64,000 nucleotides of DNA, taken from NCBI RefSeq assembly GCF_003711225.1, contig NZ_CP031030.1:5394001-5458000 (forward strand). Direction: 5' to 3'. Under the pieces are notes generated by a model. It worked only from the letters and a program-made list of their open reading frames with translations. It was not told the DNA's origin and ran no database searches. The stretch comes from Runella sp. SP2. Lineage in GTDB: Bacteria > Bacteroidota > Bacteroidia > Cytophagales > Spirosomataceae. Numbering within the stretch: the first letter of the stretch is position 1; each line of letters begins with the position of its first letter. The translations under genes were made by a program, and so were the position numbers. Positions 42,351 to 51,349 of this stretch are shown here, piece after piece.

Positions 42351-42761
42351 ATGAAGCAAACTTTCCCAAAAACTGAACGCCTCTGTAGTCGAAAAACCAT
42401 AGGGCGTTTGTTCGAAAAAGGTAGTACGGAAACAAAAACGTCCTACCTTTTTCCATTTAAGGTATTTTACCTATTCGACTCGGAGATTCCTTCGGGTCAG
42501 CCTCCTCAAGTCTTGTTTTCGATTTCAAAGCGCAACTTCAAAAAAGCGGTTGATCGCAACCTCCTTCGCCGTCGTTGTCGTGAGGCTTATCGAAAAAACA
42601 AACATCTTTTCTTTTCTTCGCCCGAGCAGCGCCCCCCCAGTGCCATTGCATTTATTTTGATTGCCAAAGAAAAAGTCGATTACGAGCATATTGAGCGTAG
42701 CTTGCAAAAGCTTATTGTTCGCCTTAGTCAAGAAACAACACCTCCGCCCCAAAACGCCTAA
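42351..42761 (+). CDS. rnpA: ribonuclease P protein component
   Basis: 136 aa from the ATG at 42351; the longer frame from a TTG at 42309 is unlikely. KTERLCSRKTIGRLFEKG opens the fold, and FSISKRNFKKAVDRNLLRRRCREAYRKNK is the RNR motif that contacts the RNA subunit. It supports 5' processing of tRNA precursors. The catalytic RNA gene rnpB is not in the window. Confidence 0.93.
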   Translation: MKQTFPKTERLCSRKTIGRLFEKGSTETKTSYLFPFKVFYLFDSEIPSGQPPQVLFSISKRNFKKAVDRNLLRRRCREAYRKNKHLFFSSPEQRPPSAIAFILIAKEKVDYEHIERSLQKLIVRLSQETTPPPQNA

Positions 42762-42955
42762 TTTAACTGACATTCTAAAAAAATCGTTTTCTTCTATAAC
42801 TTTCATAGTCAACCTTTTACCCGTGGGCACTGGTTTCTTGTTTTCTACTTTTGGAAAAGTGACTTCTACTGTTAAATTTGTGTTAAGAATACGTTTTGAG
42901 TGTTAAAATTGTTGACACGACTCGTAATTTCGTCGCCGTAATAAAAATCCATGCT

Positions 42956-43657
42956 ATGAGCGCTGCCAAATCGGCTCAAATCGCACACAAAGTTTTAGTC
43001 GTTGACGACGACCCAGATATTGTTGAGCTACTTGAATACAATTTAGAAAAAGAAGGTTACGAAGTAGCCACCGCTGCCAACGGAAAAATGGCCATTGAAA
43101 CAGCACGCTCATTTATCCCTGAGCTGGTCGTTCTTGATATTATGATGCCCCAAATGGACGGCATCGAAACCGCCCGCCAGCTGCGAGAAATCCCCGATTT
43201 TAGAAATACCTACATCTTATTTTTGACCGCTCGCTCGGAAGAATATTCGGAAGTAGCAGCGTTTGAAATTGGCGCCGACGACTACCTGACCAAGCCCATC
43301 AAGCCCCGCGCGCTGATGAGCCGCATCAATGCGCTTTTTAGAAGAGAAGCCCAAAAATCCGAGCCAGAATCCCAAATTGAGATTGCGGGCTTGCATATCA
43401 ACCGTAAAAACTACACGGTGACCAAAGGCGATAAAGCGGTTGTTTTGCCCAAAAAAGAATTTGAGTTGTTGTTTTTCTTGGCCAATCACCCCAATAAGGT
43501 CTTCAATCGAGAAGAATTACTTCAAAAAATTTGGGGAGCAGATATTTATGTACTCGAACGCACTGTCGATGTGCACATTCGTAAAGTCCGCGAAAAGGTC
43601 GGTGAAAATTACATCAAGACCCTCAAAGGTGTAGGGTATATGTTTACCGACGAATAG
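42956..43657 (+). CDS. OmpR/PhoB family response regulator
   Basis: 233 aa from the ATG at 42956; the frame extends 60 bp upstream. The receiver has DDDPDIVELL, the phospho-acceptor Asp in VVLDIMMPQMDG, and Lys in LTKPIKP. The winged-helix DNA-binding domain ends ERTVDVHIRKVREKVGENYIKTLKGVGYMF. No histidine kinase is adjacent, so its partner lies elsewhere. A TAATTTCG-like box (one mismatch) occurs near 42925. Confidence 0.92.
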   Translation: MSAAKSAQIAHKVLVVDDDPDIVELLEYNLEKEGYEVATAANGKMAIETARSFIPELVVLDIMMPQMDGIETARQLREIPDFRNTYILFLTARSEEYSEVAAFEIGADDYLTKPIKPRALMSRINALFRREAQKSEPESQIEIAGLHINRKNYTVTKGDKAVVLPKKEFELLFFLANHPNKVFNREELLQKIWGADIYVLERTVDVHIRKVREKVGENYIKTLKGVGYMFTDE

Positions 43658-43666
43658 AAAACTTTA

Positions 43667-44887
43667 TCACCTATCCACTTCGCCCATGACGACGTCGATA
43701 GAACCGATAATAGCTACCAAGTCAGCGAGCATAGCACCGCGTGAGATTTCGGCAATGACCGATAAGTTGTTGAACGAACACGCCCGTGCTTTGCATCGCA
43801 CAGGAATATCCGACTTTCCATCGGTACGGAAGAAAAAGCCTAATTCACCTTTGGGGTTTTCCGCGCGTACATAAAAATCCATCGCCTGTGGGCGAATTTT
43901 CTTCGGCACTACTGCCTGCGGGTCAAAGTCAGGCGTGCGACGGTGCTCTCCCAACAGTTTTTCAACACATTGTTCAATAAGGCCAAGGGATTCCCAACAT
44001 TCCTGCACCCGAACGTAGTTCCTATCCCAACAATCGCCCACGGTTCCTACAAGCCCTTCACCAATCGGTACGTTAAATTCCAACTCAGGATAAACCGAAT
44101 AGCCATCTACTTTACGCAAGTCCCAACGCAAGCCCGAGCCACGCAACACGGGCCCCGAGCACCCATAATTAATAGCGACAGGCAATGGCAAAACGCCTAC
44201 ATTGGCCGTACGTTCCACAAAAATCTTATTGTCAATGACAAGCTGTTGAAGCTCCTTCAATTTAGGTTTGAGATAACTCACAAACTCTTGGCAACGCTCT
44301 TCAAAACCCACTGGTAAATCGTAAAACAAGCCTCCAACCCAAACGTAGTTATAGAGCATTCGAGCGCCTGAGAGCCATTCCAACATCCGCAAAATATGTT
44401 CGCGGTCGCGCATGAGCCACAAAAAAGGCGTGTACGCCCCAATATCCATGGCGTACGTACCAATAGCTACGAAGTGCGAAGCCAGGCGGTTTAACTCTGC
44501 CACCAACACCCGAATGTATTCAATGCGTTTTGGAATATCTTTCTCAATACCCAACATTCGTTCAACACCCATCACATAAGCATGTTCGGAGTTGATAGCC
44601 GCCACGTAGTCCATCCGATCCACGTACGGGATGATTTGGTTGAAAGGCAGCGATTCGGCGTGTTTCTCAAAACAACGGTGCAAGTACCCAAGGTGCGGCA
44701 CTACGTCCACGATAATTTCACCATCCGACACCACTTCTAAGCGCAACACTCCGTGGGTAGAAGGGTGCTGCGGGCCTAAGTTAATCACCATTTCTTCCGA
44801 CTTTAGCTGGTCGGCAGTGTATTTACTTGGCTCCGAAATGTTCAAATGCTCGGGTTGGTAATCGTATTGTACCGTTGAAGTAGCCAT
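43667..44887 (-). CDS. nuoD: NADH-quinone oxidoreductase subunit D
   Basis: 406 aa. [19 protein letters not shown] is the 49-kDa subunit signature, followed by [30 protein letters not shown], which forms part of the quinone cavity, and [18 protein letters not shown]. It belongs to the peripheral arm of complex I. Here it has no other nuo gene within view: the neighbours are a response regulator (convergent) and an unrelated gene (divergent). Confidence 0.95.
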   Translation of the reverse strand: MATSTVQYDYQPEHLNISEPSKYTADQLKSEEMVINLGPQHPSTHGVLRLEVVSDGEIIVDVVPHLGYLHRCFEKHAESLPFNQIIPYVDRMDYVAAINSEHAYVMGVERMLGIEKDIPKRIEYIRVLVAELNRLASHFVAIGTYAMDIGAYTPFLWLMRDREHILRMLEWLSGARMLYNYVWVGGLFYDLPVGFEERCQEFVSYLKPKLKELQQLVIDNKIFVERTANVGVLPLPVAINYGCSGPVLRGSGLRWDLRKVDGYSVYPELEFNVPIGEGLVGTVGDCWDRNYVRVQECWESLGLIEQCVEKLLGEHRRTPDFDPQAVVPKKIRPQAMDFYVRAENPKGELGFFFRTDGKSDIPVRCKARACSFNNLSVIAEISRGAMLADLVAIIGSIDVVMGEVDR

Positions 44888-44995
44888 AACAATGGGTCAA
44901 ATTGAGGATGCAAGTTAGTAAGAAAATCCTTCCACCTCGCCCTTATTGACCTTTGGCGTTTGTATATTTGTCACGGACGAAGAGAAGAAAGCGCT

Positions 44996-45562
44996 ATGCA
45001 CGAGATAGAACCTTTTTATAATTGGGAAAAACATTATGTCGCTGCCAACGACCGCAAATCCCCTTTTTACGGTCGAGACTATAATTTAAACCAGTACGAG
45101 CACGACATATACGGGTATTATATTCACCCTTTGTGGGACGAAATAGACTCCGAGACGCTCTATGTCAAGATTTTATTTGCTGACTACAAGAAGAAATTTG
45201 CCGTCATTGAGCTTTTTGGAGAATGGAACGACACGCTGCACAACGACATCATGCACTTCAAACGCAATGTCATCGACCATTTGCTGGCTCAAGGCATCAA
45301 TAAGTACATTCTTATTGCCGAAAACATCCTTAATTTTCACGGCTCCGACGATGAATATTATGCCGAATGGTTTGACGAAATCGAAGACGGCTGGATTGCC
45401 GTAGTGGGCTCGCGCGACCATACCGAACGCGAATGGAAACGCTACCGCCTTGACTATTATCTCAATTTTGGGGGCACACTTCACCTCGATAACTGGCGAA
45501 CGCTGCAACCTCAGCCTTTTTTTGAGTTAGTCAAAAGTTTGATTGTGAGGCGCTTGATGTAG
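44996..45562 (+). CDS. conserved protein of unknown function
   Basis: 188 aa from the ATG at 44996. It is acidic and aromatic-rich (HEIEPFYNWEKHYVAANDRKSPFYGRDY, HPLWDEIDSETLYVKILFADY, DDEYYAEWFDEIEDGWIAVVG). No signal peptide or membrane segment, so it is cytoplasmic. I do not recognise a named domain. A perfect -7 box TATATTTG lies at 44963-44970 but no -33 box is at the right distance. Convergent with marR: the stops are adjacent. Confidence 0.65.
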   Translation: MHEIEPFYNWEKHYVAANDRKSPFYGRDYNLNQYEHDIYGYYIHPLWDEIDSETLYVKILFADYKKKFAVIELFGEWNDTLHNDIMHFKRNVIDHLLAQGINKYILIAENILNFHGSDDEYYAEWFDEIEDGWIAVVGSRDHTEREWKRYRLDYYLNFGGTLHLDNWRTLQPQPFFELVKSLIVRRLM

Positions 45563-46048
45563 CTATTCTTCGGCATCAAGCACTGCCAGCAAATCGCACA
45601 TAGTATCCACCATTTGGTTATACTTTTTGGCACTTACAGCTTTTTCAAAACGCGCTTGCATTCCTTCCATTTCTTCGTTTAAGTCCAGCAAAAACTCTTT
45701 GCCACGATCGTCCAAAAAAATGATGCTTGCTCGGGCATCTTTTTCGCTTGGGCAGCTGTAAACGTAACCCGTTTCTTCTAACTCTTTAACGGCTTTACTC
45801 ATGGCTTGCTTGGTCACTTCTAGCTTTTTGGCCAACTCACTACTCGTAATCCCTTCCTCCCCGATGTTGACCAACAGCGAAATCGAGCTCATCTTAATAT
45901 CTGTGTAGCCACGTTTCTCTAAAAGTGGGGCAATGTGAAGATGAACGTGGCGTTTGAGCCGCCACAACAAGCGCCCAATGGAACGCTGACGCATTGATTC
46001 AAACTTCTCAAAGCTATATATCCGTCCTGATGCAAGTACTTTTTCCAT
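45563..46048 (-). CDS. MarR family transcriptional regulator
   Basis: 161 aa. The winged-helix core is SLLVNIGEEGITSSELAKKLEVTKQAMSKAVKELEETGYVYSCPSEKDARASIIFLDDRGKEFL, with the typical Asp-x-Arg wing. It sits divergently upstream of an EmrAB-TolC operon, and three similar palindromes cover that promoter, so it is the likely local repressor, released by the pump substrates. The longer than usual N-terminus (about 55 residues) is helical and would form the dimer interface. Confidence 0.9.
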   Translation of the reverse strand: MEKVLASGRIYSFEKFESMRQRSIGRLLWRLKRHVHLHIAPLLEKRGYTDIKMSSISLLVNIGEEGITSSELAKKLEVTKQAMSKAVKELEETGYVYSCPSEKDARASIIFLDDRGKEFLLDLNEEMEGMQARFEKAVSAKKYNQMVDTMCDLLAVLDAEE

Positions 46049-46110
46049 GTTACAAATCTATTGGAATACAGGTTATTAAAAAATAGCACTCAAATTTTAA
46101 TCCAATTTTT

Positions 46111-46183
46111 AGTCAACTTATTTGACTTTTTTGGTCAACTTAGTTTACCTTTGCTGCCACAAATATAGTCAACCAAGTTTACT
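46111..46183 (+). promoter_or_regulatory. emr operon promoter with three MarR-type operators
   Basis: Promoter: TTTG (46121-46124), 21-bp spacer, TACCTTTG (46146-46153). Three 17-bp inverted repeats of the form RGTCAAC-N3-KTTKACY-like: AGTCAACTTATTTGACT (46111-46127) over the -33 box, GGTCAACTTAGTTTACC (46133-46149) over the -7 box, and AGTCAACCAAGTTTACT (46167-46183) downstream of the start. The first is a near-perfect palindrome. Such an arrangement fits repression by the divergent MarR protein. Confidence 0.75.
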
Positions 46184-46239
46184 TATAAACTTATTTGTAA
46201 AACAACTTATTGCTCATCATCGAATAAAAACAAAACGCC

Positions 46240-47286
46240 ATGGATACCACTGCATCTAAAAGTCCTTTCAAAAAACTACTACCATTTGCCATTGTTATCG
46301 CCGTGCTCGGCGTAGGTAGTTTTTACGGTTTTCAATCGTACCGTTACAATCAAACCTACGAAACCACCGATAACGCTCAGATTGAAACCAAAAATTCGCC
46401 CGTACTCGCCCGCGTGGCAGGTTATGTACTTGAATCGAACCTAGAAGATTACAAAAGTGTACGCGCCAACGACCGTCTTATTGAGATTGACCCCCAAGAA
46501 TACCAAATTGCCGTAGCTCAAGCCGATGCCGACTTACAACAAGCCGTAGCCGACATCGAAACTGCCAAAGCAGCCCTCCGCAACGCTCAAGAAGCTTACA
46601 AAGTATCCAAGGCCAACGCCGACGTACAGGCCAGCCGCAAAACCAAGGCTACAGCAGACCTAACCCGCGACAAAAACTTGTACGAAGGCGGCTCTACCAC
46701 CAAAAAGGTCTTGGACGATAGCCAAGCCAACGTAGAAGTGCAAAGTCGCCAATACGATGCCGCTTTGGCCCAAGTCAACCAAGCCAAAGTAGCCGAAGGC
46801 GCAGCGATCGCAAACATCAAAAAAATGGAAGCCATGGTAAAAGTCAAACAAACGATTCTTGACCAAGCCAAATTACGTTTGTCATATACCCACATCGACG
46901 CACCTGTATCGGGAAAAACGGGCAAAATCAACGTTGCCAAAGGTCAATACGTACAACCTGGCCAAAACCTGTTCACGATTGTCAACGAAGCGGTTTACTG
47001 GGTAACGGCTAATTTTAAAGAAACCCAGCTCGAAAAAATGCGCGTAGGCCAACCCGTTGAGCTCAAACTTGATGCCTATCCGACGTTAAAAATCAGTGGT
47101 AAAATCCAAACCATTTCCGACGCAACAGGCGCAAAATTCTCGCTTCTCCCTCCCGATAACGCTTCGGGTAACTTCGTCAAACTTACGCAGCGCGTTCCCG
47201 TTAAAATCGAGATTGAGCACCCCGAACAATACAAAGAACTGCTTCGCGCTGGTTTGAGCGTCGAAGTAGCGGTCAAAGTACAGTAA
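46240..47286 (+). CDS. EmrA/HlyD family efflux adaptor
   Basis: 348 aa. One N-terminal membrane helix (LLPFAIVIAVLGVGSFYGF), then the lipoyl/barrel-sandwich half-motif (TDNAQIETKNSPVLARVAGYV), a long coiled-coil hairpin (about 90-200), and the second half with DAPVSGKTGKINVAKGQYVQPGQNLFTIV. It bridges the inner-membrane pump and the outer-membrane channel. Next in the operon is the DHA2 pump after 36 bp. Confidence 0.9.
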   Translation: MDTTASKSPFKKLLPFAIVIAVLGVGSFYGFQSYRYNQTYETTDNAQIETKNSPVLARVAGYVLESNLEDYKSVRANDRLIEIDPQEYQIAVAQADADLQQAVADIETAKAALRNAQEAYKVSKANADVQASRKTKATADLTRDKNLYEGGSTTKKVLDDSQANVEVQSRQYDAALAQVNQAKVAEGAAIANIKKMEAMVKVKQTILDQAKLRLSYTHIDAPVSGKTGKINVAKGQYVQPGQNLFTIVNEAVYWVTANFKETQLEKMRVGQPVELKLDAYPTLKISGKIQTISDATGAKFSLLPPDNASGNFVKLTQRVPVKIEIEHPEQYKELLRAGLSVEVAVKVQ

Positions 47287-47322
47287 ACGAGGTTCAATCA
47301 TCGGAGTTAGAAAACACACACT

Positions 47323-48882
47323 ATGAAAAGATGGATTGTTGTCATCACGGTCATCACAGCGGCCGTTATGGAACTGATAGATACCTCGATTGTGAACGTA
47401 GGTATTTATCAAATGGCGGGCAACTTAGGCGTAACCATTGAGGATATTTCGTGGGTGATTACGTCGTATGCCATCGCCAACGTAATTATTATTCCCCTTA
47501 CAGGATTTTTACAAAACTACTTTGGGCGGAAAAATTACTTCATCGTCTCCATTGCCCTTTTTACGTTTGCTTCGTATTTGTGTGGCATTGCCGATACCCT
47601 ACCGCTGCTTGTCTTAGCGCGTTTTTTACAAGGAGTAGGCGGTGGAGCTTTACTTTCAGTTTCCCAAGGGTTGTTGTACGATTCATTCCCGATTCAGCAA
47701 CGCGCCATAGCCTCGGCAGTATTTGGGATGGGTATTGTACTTGGGCCGACGTTTGGGCCGACCCTCGGCGGGTACATTATCGACAATTACCATTGGAGTT
47801 GGATGTTTTTTATCAACGTTCCGATTGGGATTGTCGCCTTCTTGTTAAGCTATATCTACATCGACAAGAAACCAGAAGAGCACCACATCGACCGCAGTAA
47901 AATCAAGATTGATTATTTGGGAATTGTGCTTCTTTCGATTGGCATCGGGTGCTTGCAGTACGTGCTCGAACGCGGCGAAGCCAACGACTGGTTTGAAGAC
48001 CAAAACATTGTCATTTGTACCATTGCGCTGGTTGTTTCACTGACTTCGTTCATTTGGTGGGAATTAAAAATCCCCAATCCCGTTGTGAACCTGCGGGTGC
48101 TGAAAAACCGCAATCTTTTACTGGGCTCTATTCTGGTCTTTGTGATTGGTATCGGGCTTTTTACGTCCGTCTTTATGTACCCGTTGTTTGTACAACGGAT
48201 TATTGGCTACACTGCCACCCAAACGGGGCTTTTGCTTATCCCTGGCGCAGGAATTACGCTTTTTATTTTCCCAATTGTGGGACGATTAATTTCAAAAGGC
48301 GTTCCACCGCGCTCCATTGCCACCGTCGGTTACCTTGCATTTGCACTTTTTTGTTACCAAATGTCTATCATCGACCTCAACGCGTCTCCTGCCATTTTAA
48401 TGGGCGCCTTGATGATTCGCGGAGTAGGGCTTGCTCTTTCGAACGTCCCGCTTATTAACCAGTCGATTTCGACCTTGACACCCCAAGAAATGCCAATGGG
48501 TATCGCCATCACCAACATGATTCGGCAGATTGGCGGTGCTGTCGGGGTGGCACTTGTCAATACGTACATTGCCCAACGCCTCCCGCTCAATGCCATGAAT
48601 CTTTCGGCGCACCTACAGCCTGGCGATATGCTTACCCAAGAACGCCTCACGACCATGTCGCAAGGGCTCATAGCGCGTGGCATCAACCCACTCGACGCCC
48701 TTCAACTTTCGTACGGCAACCTCAACTTAGCCGTCCAAAAACAAGCCTTGATGCTATCTTATTTGGATGTATTTCAGGTGGCTACGATGTTCTTTATTGT
48801 CACATTTCCTTTATTATTTCTCCTAGAAAAGAAAAAAATGACGCCTCAAACTGCCAAAGCGGCGGCCGATGCTTCTCACTAA
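47323..48882 (+). CDS. EmrB-type DHA2 family MFS drug transporter
   Basis: 519 aa, 14 predicted membrane helices. Motif A-like NYFGRKNYF follows helix 2, with ITSYAIANVIIIPLTGFL and the motif C region GMGIVLGPTFGPTLGGYI. The protein belongs to the proton-driven EmrB/QacA group. With EmrA and TolC it forms a tripartite pump across both membranes for hydrophobic toxic compounds. Confidence 0.92.
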   Translation: MKRWIVVITVITAAVMELIDTSIVNVGIYQMAGNLGVTIEDISWVITSYAIANVIIIPLTGFLQNYFGRKNYFIVSIALFTFASYLCGIADTLPLLVLARFLQGVGGGALLSVSQGLLYDSFPIQQRAIASAVFGMGIVLGPTFGPTLGGYIIDNYHWSWMFFINVPIGIVAFLLSYIYIDKKPEEHHIDRSKIKIDYLGIVLLSIGIGCLQYVLERGEANDWFEDQNIVICTIALVVSLTSFIWWELKIPNPVVNLRVLKNRNLLLGSILVFVIGIGLFTSVFMYPLFVQRIIGYTATQTGLLLIPGAGITLFIFPIVGRLISKGVPPRSIATVGYLAFALFCYQMSIIDLNASPAILMGALMIRGVGLALSNVPLINQSISTLTPQEMPMGIAITNMIRQIGGAVGVALVNTYIAQRLPLNAMNLSAHLQPGDMLTQERLTTMSQGLIARGINPLDALQLSYGNLNLAVQKQALMLSYLDVFQVATMFFIVTFPLLFLLEKKKMTPQTAKAAADASH

Positions 48883-48897
48883 TTGCCGATATATCCA

Positions 48898-50214
48898 ATG
48901 AAAACCTTTGTAAAAATATCCGTCGTAGGGGTGCTTATGCTCGTTTTGAGAAACGCCGCAGTGGCCCAAACTCCTACCCCACTTTCCAAGTTGGTCCAGC
49001 AGTCTTTTGAACATTTCCCCAAACTCAAGGAAGCCGAACAACTCATCAAAGCAGGCGAATTGCGCGTGGATGTAGCCAAAACAGCGCTTTTGCCTTATGT
49101 TAATGCCAGTGCTTCCTATAACTACGTGGCTCCTACGATGAAAGCTACCTTGCCCCTTCCTGAGGGTTCACGCGAGATTCAGTTTATGCCCAACCACAAC
49201 CTAAACGTAGGAGTAAATGCAGGCTATGGTTTGTATGATTTTGGAAAAACAAACCTCAACATTCGTCAAGCCCAGGAAAATATCTTGAGCGCTCGTCATA
49301 CGTTGGAGTTGAATCGACATAATTTAGCTTACCAAATTGCCCAACTCTACTACACCATCGCCTTTCTGGAGAAAAGTAAGCAAGTACAGCAAGACGTCAT
49401 TCAAACCAGCGAAAACGTATTGAAACAAATCAGTAAACGGGTTCAAAATGGCGATGCGTTGGAGTTTGACGTTGTTTCGCAGCAAGTAAAATTGAAACTC
49501 GCCCAAAACCGTAAAGTGGATTTTGAGAACCAAATCGACAAACAAAAAATCACGTTGAGCTACCTTACGGGAATTCCGAGCAGTGAAATTAGCGTCGCAG
49601 ATTTGGCGCTTGGGCTTAATGCCAACCTACCAACGAAAGAAGCGTTGACCCAACTTTTCAACAATCAGAATAAAGAGGTACAGTTGGCCAAAGACCGCAT
49701 TCAAAATGCGGAAACAGAGGTGGCGATTGCCGCCAAAGCCCACTTACCAACGTTGATGCTTACAGGAAGTGCTGGCGAAAAAAATGGGTACATGCCCAAC
49801 GTCAACCAATTGCGTTTCAACGTTGCGGCTGGTCTTAGCGTGACCGTTCCCTTGTATTCGGGCAAGCGGTACGACATTCAGCGTAAGGCGGCCTTGGTAA
49901 ACTTGGAAGCCACAAAATACAACCTCGAATCGGTAAACGCATCGCTTCAAAAAGACGTCGAAATGGCTCTTTCTGACCTCAAAAGCAACGAACAACGCCT
50001 CGAAAACGTGCGAATTCAAGTGACCCAAGCCGAAAGAGCCCTGGCACTTGCCCAGAACCGTTTACAAAACGGAACCATTACTACCGTAGAGTTAGACAAT
50101 GCTCAAACTTCCATTGAAGAGGCTCGTTTGGCGGAACTCACCTATCAGTTTCAATGGTTTATCAATCAACTGGAATTAAAACGTTTGACGGGAGACGAAT
50201 TTTGGAAAAATTGA
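48898..50214 (+). CDS. TolC family outer-membrane efflux protein
   Basis: 438 aa from the ATG at 48898, 15 bp after emrB; a TTG five codons upstream is the only earlier start. The signal peptide ends RNAAVAQ. Two internally similar halves of long helices and beta strands are typical: QSFEHFPKLKEAEQLIKAGELRVDVAKTALLPYVNASASYNY and, later, VEVAIAAKAHLPTLMLTGSAG. It forms the trimeric exit duct for the EmrAB pump. Confidence 0.9.
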   Translation: MKTFVKISVVGVLMLVLRNAAVAQTPTPLSKLVQQSFEHFPKLKEAEQLIKAGELRVDVAKTALLPYVNASASYNYVAPTMKATLPLPEGSREIQFMPNHNLNVGVNAGYGLYDFGKTNLNIRQAQENILSARHTLELNRHNLAYQIAQLYYTIAFLEKSKQVQQDVIQTSENVLKQISKRVQNGDALEFDVVSQQVKLKLAQNRKVDFENQIDKQKITLSYLTGIPSSEISVADLALGLNANLPTKEALTQLFNNQNKEVQLAKDRIQNAETEVAIAAKAHLPTLMLTGSAGEKNGYMPNVNQLRFNVAAGLSVTVPLYSGKRYDIQRKAALVNLEATKYNLESVNASLQKDVEMALSDLKSNEQRLENVRIQVTQAERALALAQNRLQNGTITTVELDNAQTSIEEARLAELTYQFQWFINQLELKRLTGDEFWKN

Positions 50215-50276
50215 GTGTAGGCAACTAAAAGTATTTTTGTGGAGGCTTGTGCCTTTTTACTGAAAATGATACACTT

Positions 50277-51200
50277 ATGGCCACCTCTCGTCGTCGATTT
50301 ATCCAAACGCTTACTGCTACTAGCGCTGTTGTCGCGTCCAAGCCTTCTTGGTCTAATGCCTCAGCTGCACCCTTCATTTCGTGTAATCAATATTCGTGGT
50401 TTACCTTTTATGAACGCGAAAAACGCAGTTGGGGTGAAAACCTCGACGCCTCGCTTGCTGAATACGTGAAATCAGGATTGAAAGCCTTTGAACCCAGTTT
50501 TTATTCCACCAACGACGTCAAAACGCTGGCACCTCTCTTAAAAAAATACCAATTAGCCCTTCCTTCGGCTTACATCGGGAGTATTTTGCACGAAGACGCC
50601 GAAAGTCAAAAAACCATCGAAACGGCCATTGCCATTGCCAAAGAAGCCAAGCCGCTGGGGTTATCGATTTTAGTTACGAGTCCCAACCCCATTCGCTGGG
50701 GCGGAACCGAAATCAAAAGCGATGAACAGCTAATCAAACAAGCCAAAAACCTAGACCTGCTAGGTTCTGAGTTAAAAAAGCAAGGCATTACCCTCGCCTA
50801 TCATACCCACGACGCGGAGTTTAAAGCAGGCGCGCGGGAGTTTCACCACATGCTACAAAATACGCATCCGCAAAATGTCAGCTTGTGTTTGGACGCGCAT
50901 TGGATTTACCGAGGAGCTGGCAACTCCCAAGTGGCGCTGTTCGATATTGTAAAAATGTACGGAAAACGCGTAGTAGAACTTCACATACGGCAGTCGGTGG
51001 GGCAAATTTGGGGAGAAACCTTCGGCGAGGGCGACATCGATTACCCGCGGCTTGTCCGCGAATTGAAAACCATGAATATCAAGCCTTTACTCGTATTGGA
51101 ACAATGTTTAGAACCACAATCTCCCAACACACTCAACGCCATTCAAGCCCATCAACAAGACCTTGCTTACGCTCAAAAAGTTTTTAAAGGCTGGGTGTAA
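50277..51200 (+). CDS. exported sugar phosphate isomerase/epimerase-like TIM barrel protein
   Basis: 307 aa from ATG 50277, just behind a -7 box TATTTTTG at 50232-50239. A twin-arginine leader (TSRRRFIQTLTATSAVV) implies Tat export. The AP-endonuclease-2 type barrel has LKAFEPSF, GITLAYHTHDAEFK, VSLCLDAHWIYRGAG and VVELHIRQS, positions that bind metal in xylose-isomerase-like enzymes. Family members isomerise or epimerise sugars or inositols. The exported form is common in Bacteroidota; substrate unknown. Confidence 0.8.
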   Translation: MATSRRRFIQTLTATSAVVASKPSWSNASAAPFISCNQYSWFTFYEREKRSWGENLDASLAEYVKSGLKAFEPSFYSTNDVKTLAPLLKKYQLALPSAYIGSILHEDAESQKTIETAIAIAKEAKPLGLSILVTSPNPIRWGGTEIKSDEQLIKQAKNLDLLGSELKKQGITLAYHTHDAEFKAGAREFHHMLQNTHPQNVSLCLDAHWIYRGAGNSQVALFDIVKMYGKRVVELHIRQSVGQIWGETFGEGDIDYPRLVRELKTMNIKPLLVLEQCLEPQSPNTLNAIQAHQQDLAYAQKVFKGWV

Positions 51201-51205
51201 ACAAA

Positions 51206-51235
51206 AGAGCCAGAGAAGATATCTTCTCTGGCTCT
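51206..51235 (-). terminator. 30-bp perfect palindrome, probable terminator of the OmpA-family gene
   Basis: AGAGCCAGAGAAGAT directly followed by its exact reverse complement. On the minus strand it is followed by TTTTGTTT, and it lies about 115 nt beyond the stop of the minus-strand OmpA lipoprotein gene, so it may end that transcript. It is 5 bp beyond the stop of the plus-strand TIM-barrel gene as well. Confidence 0.6.
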
Positions 51236-51261
51236 CCGTCTATTCCTAAACCCTTTACCTT

Positions 51262-51294
51262 ATGAAAAAACAATTACTATTATTTTATTCTTGA
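51262..51294 (+). pseudogene. ten-codon signal-peptide-like frame, possible gene remnant
   Basis: ATG AAA AAA CAA begins a frame reading MKKQLLLFYS and then TGA. A CCTAAACCCTTTACCTT stretch stands just ahead. The start resembles the beginning of exported outer-membrane protein genes of Cytophagales, here with the remainder missing. It could also be a chance frame. Confidence 0.25.
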
Positions 51295-51349
51295 CGAAAT
51301 TTCTGATTTTTGGCCATAGCCATTAAAAACTTTGTGTACTTCCAGCTAA

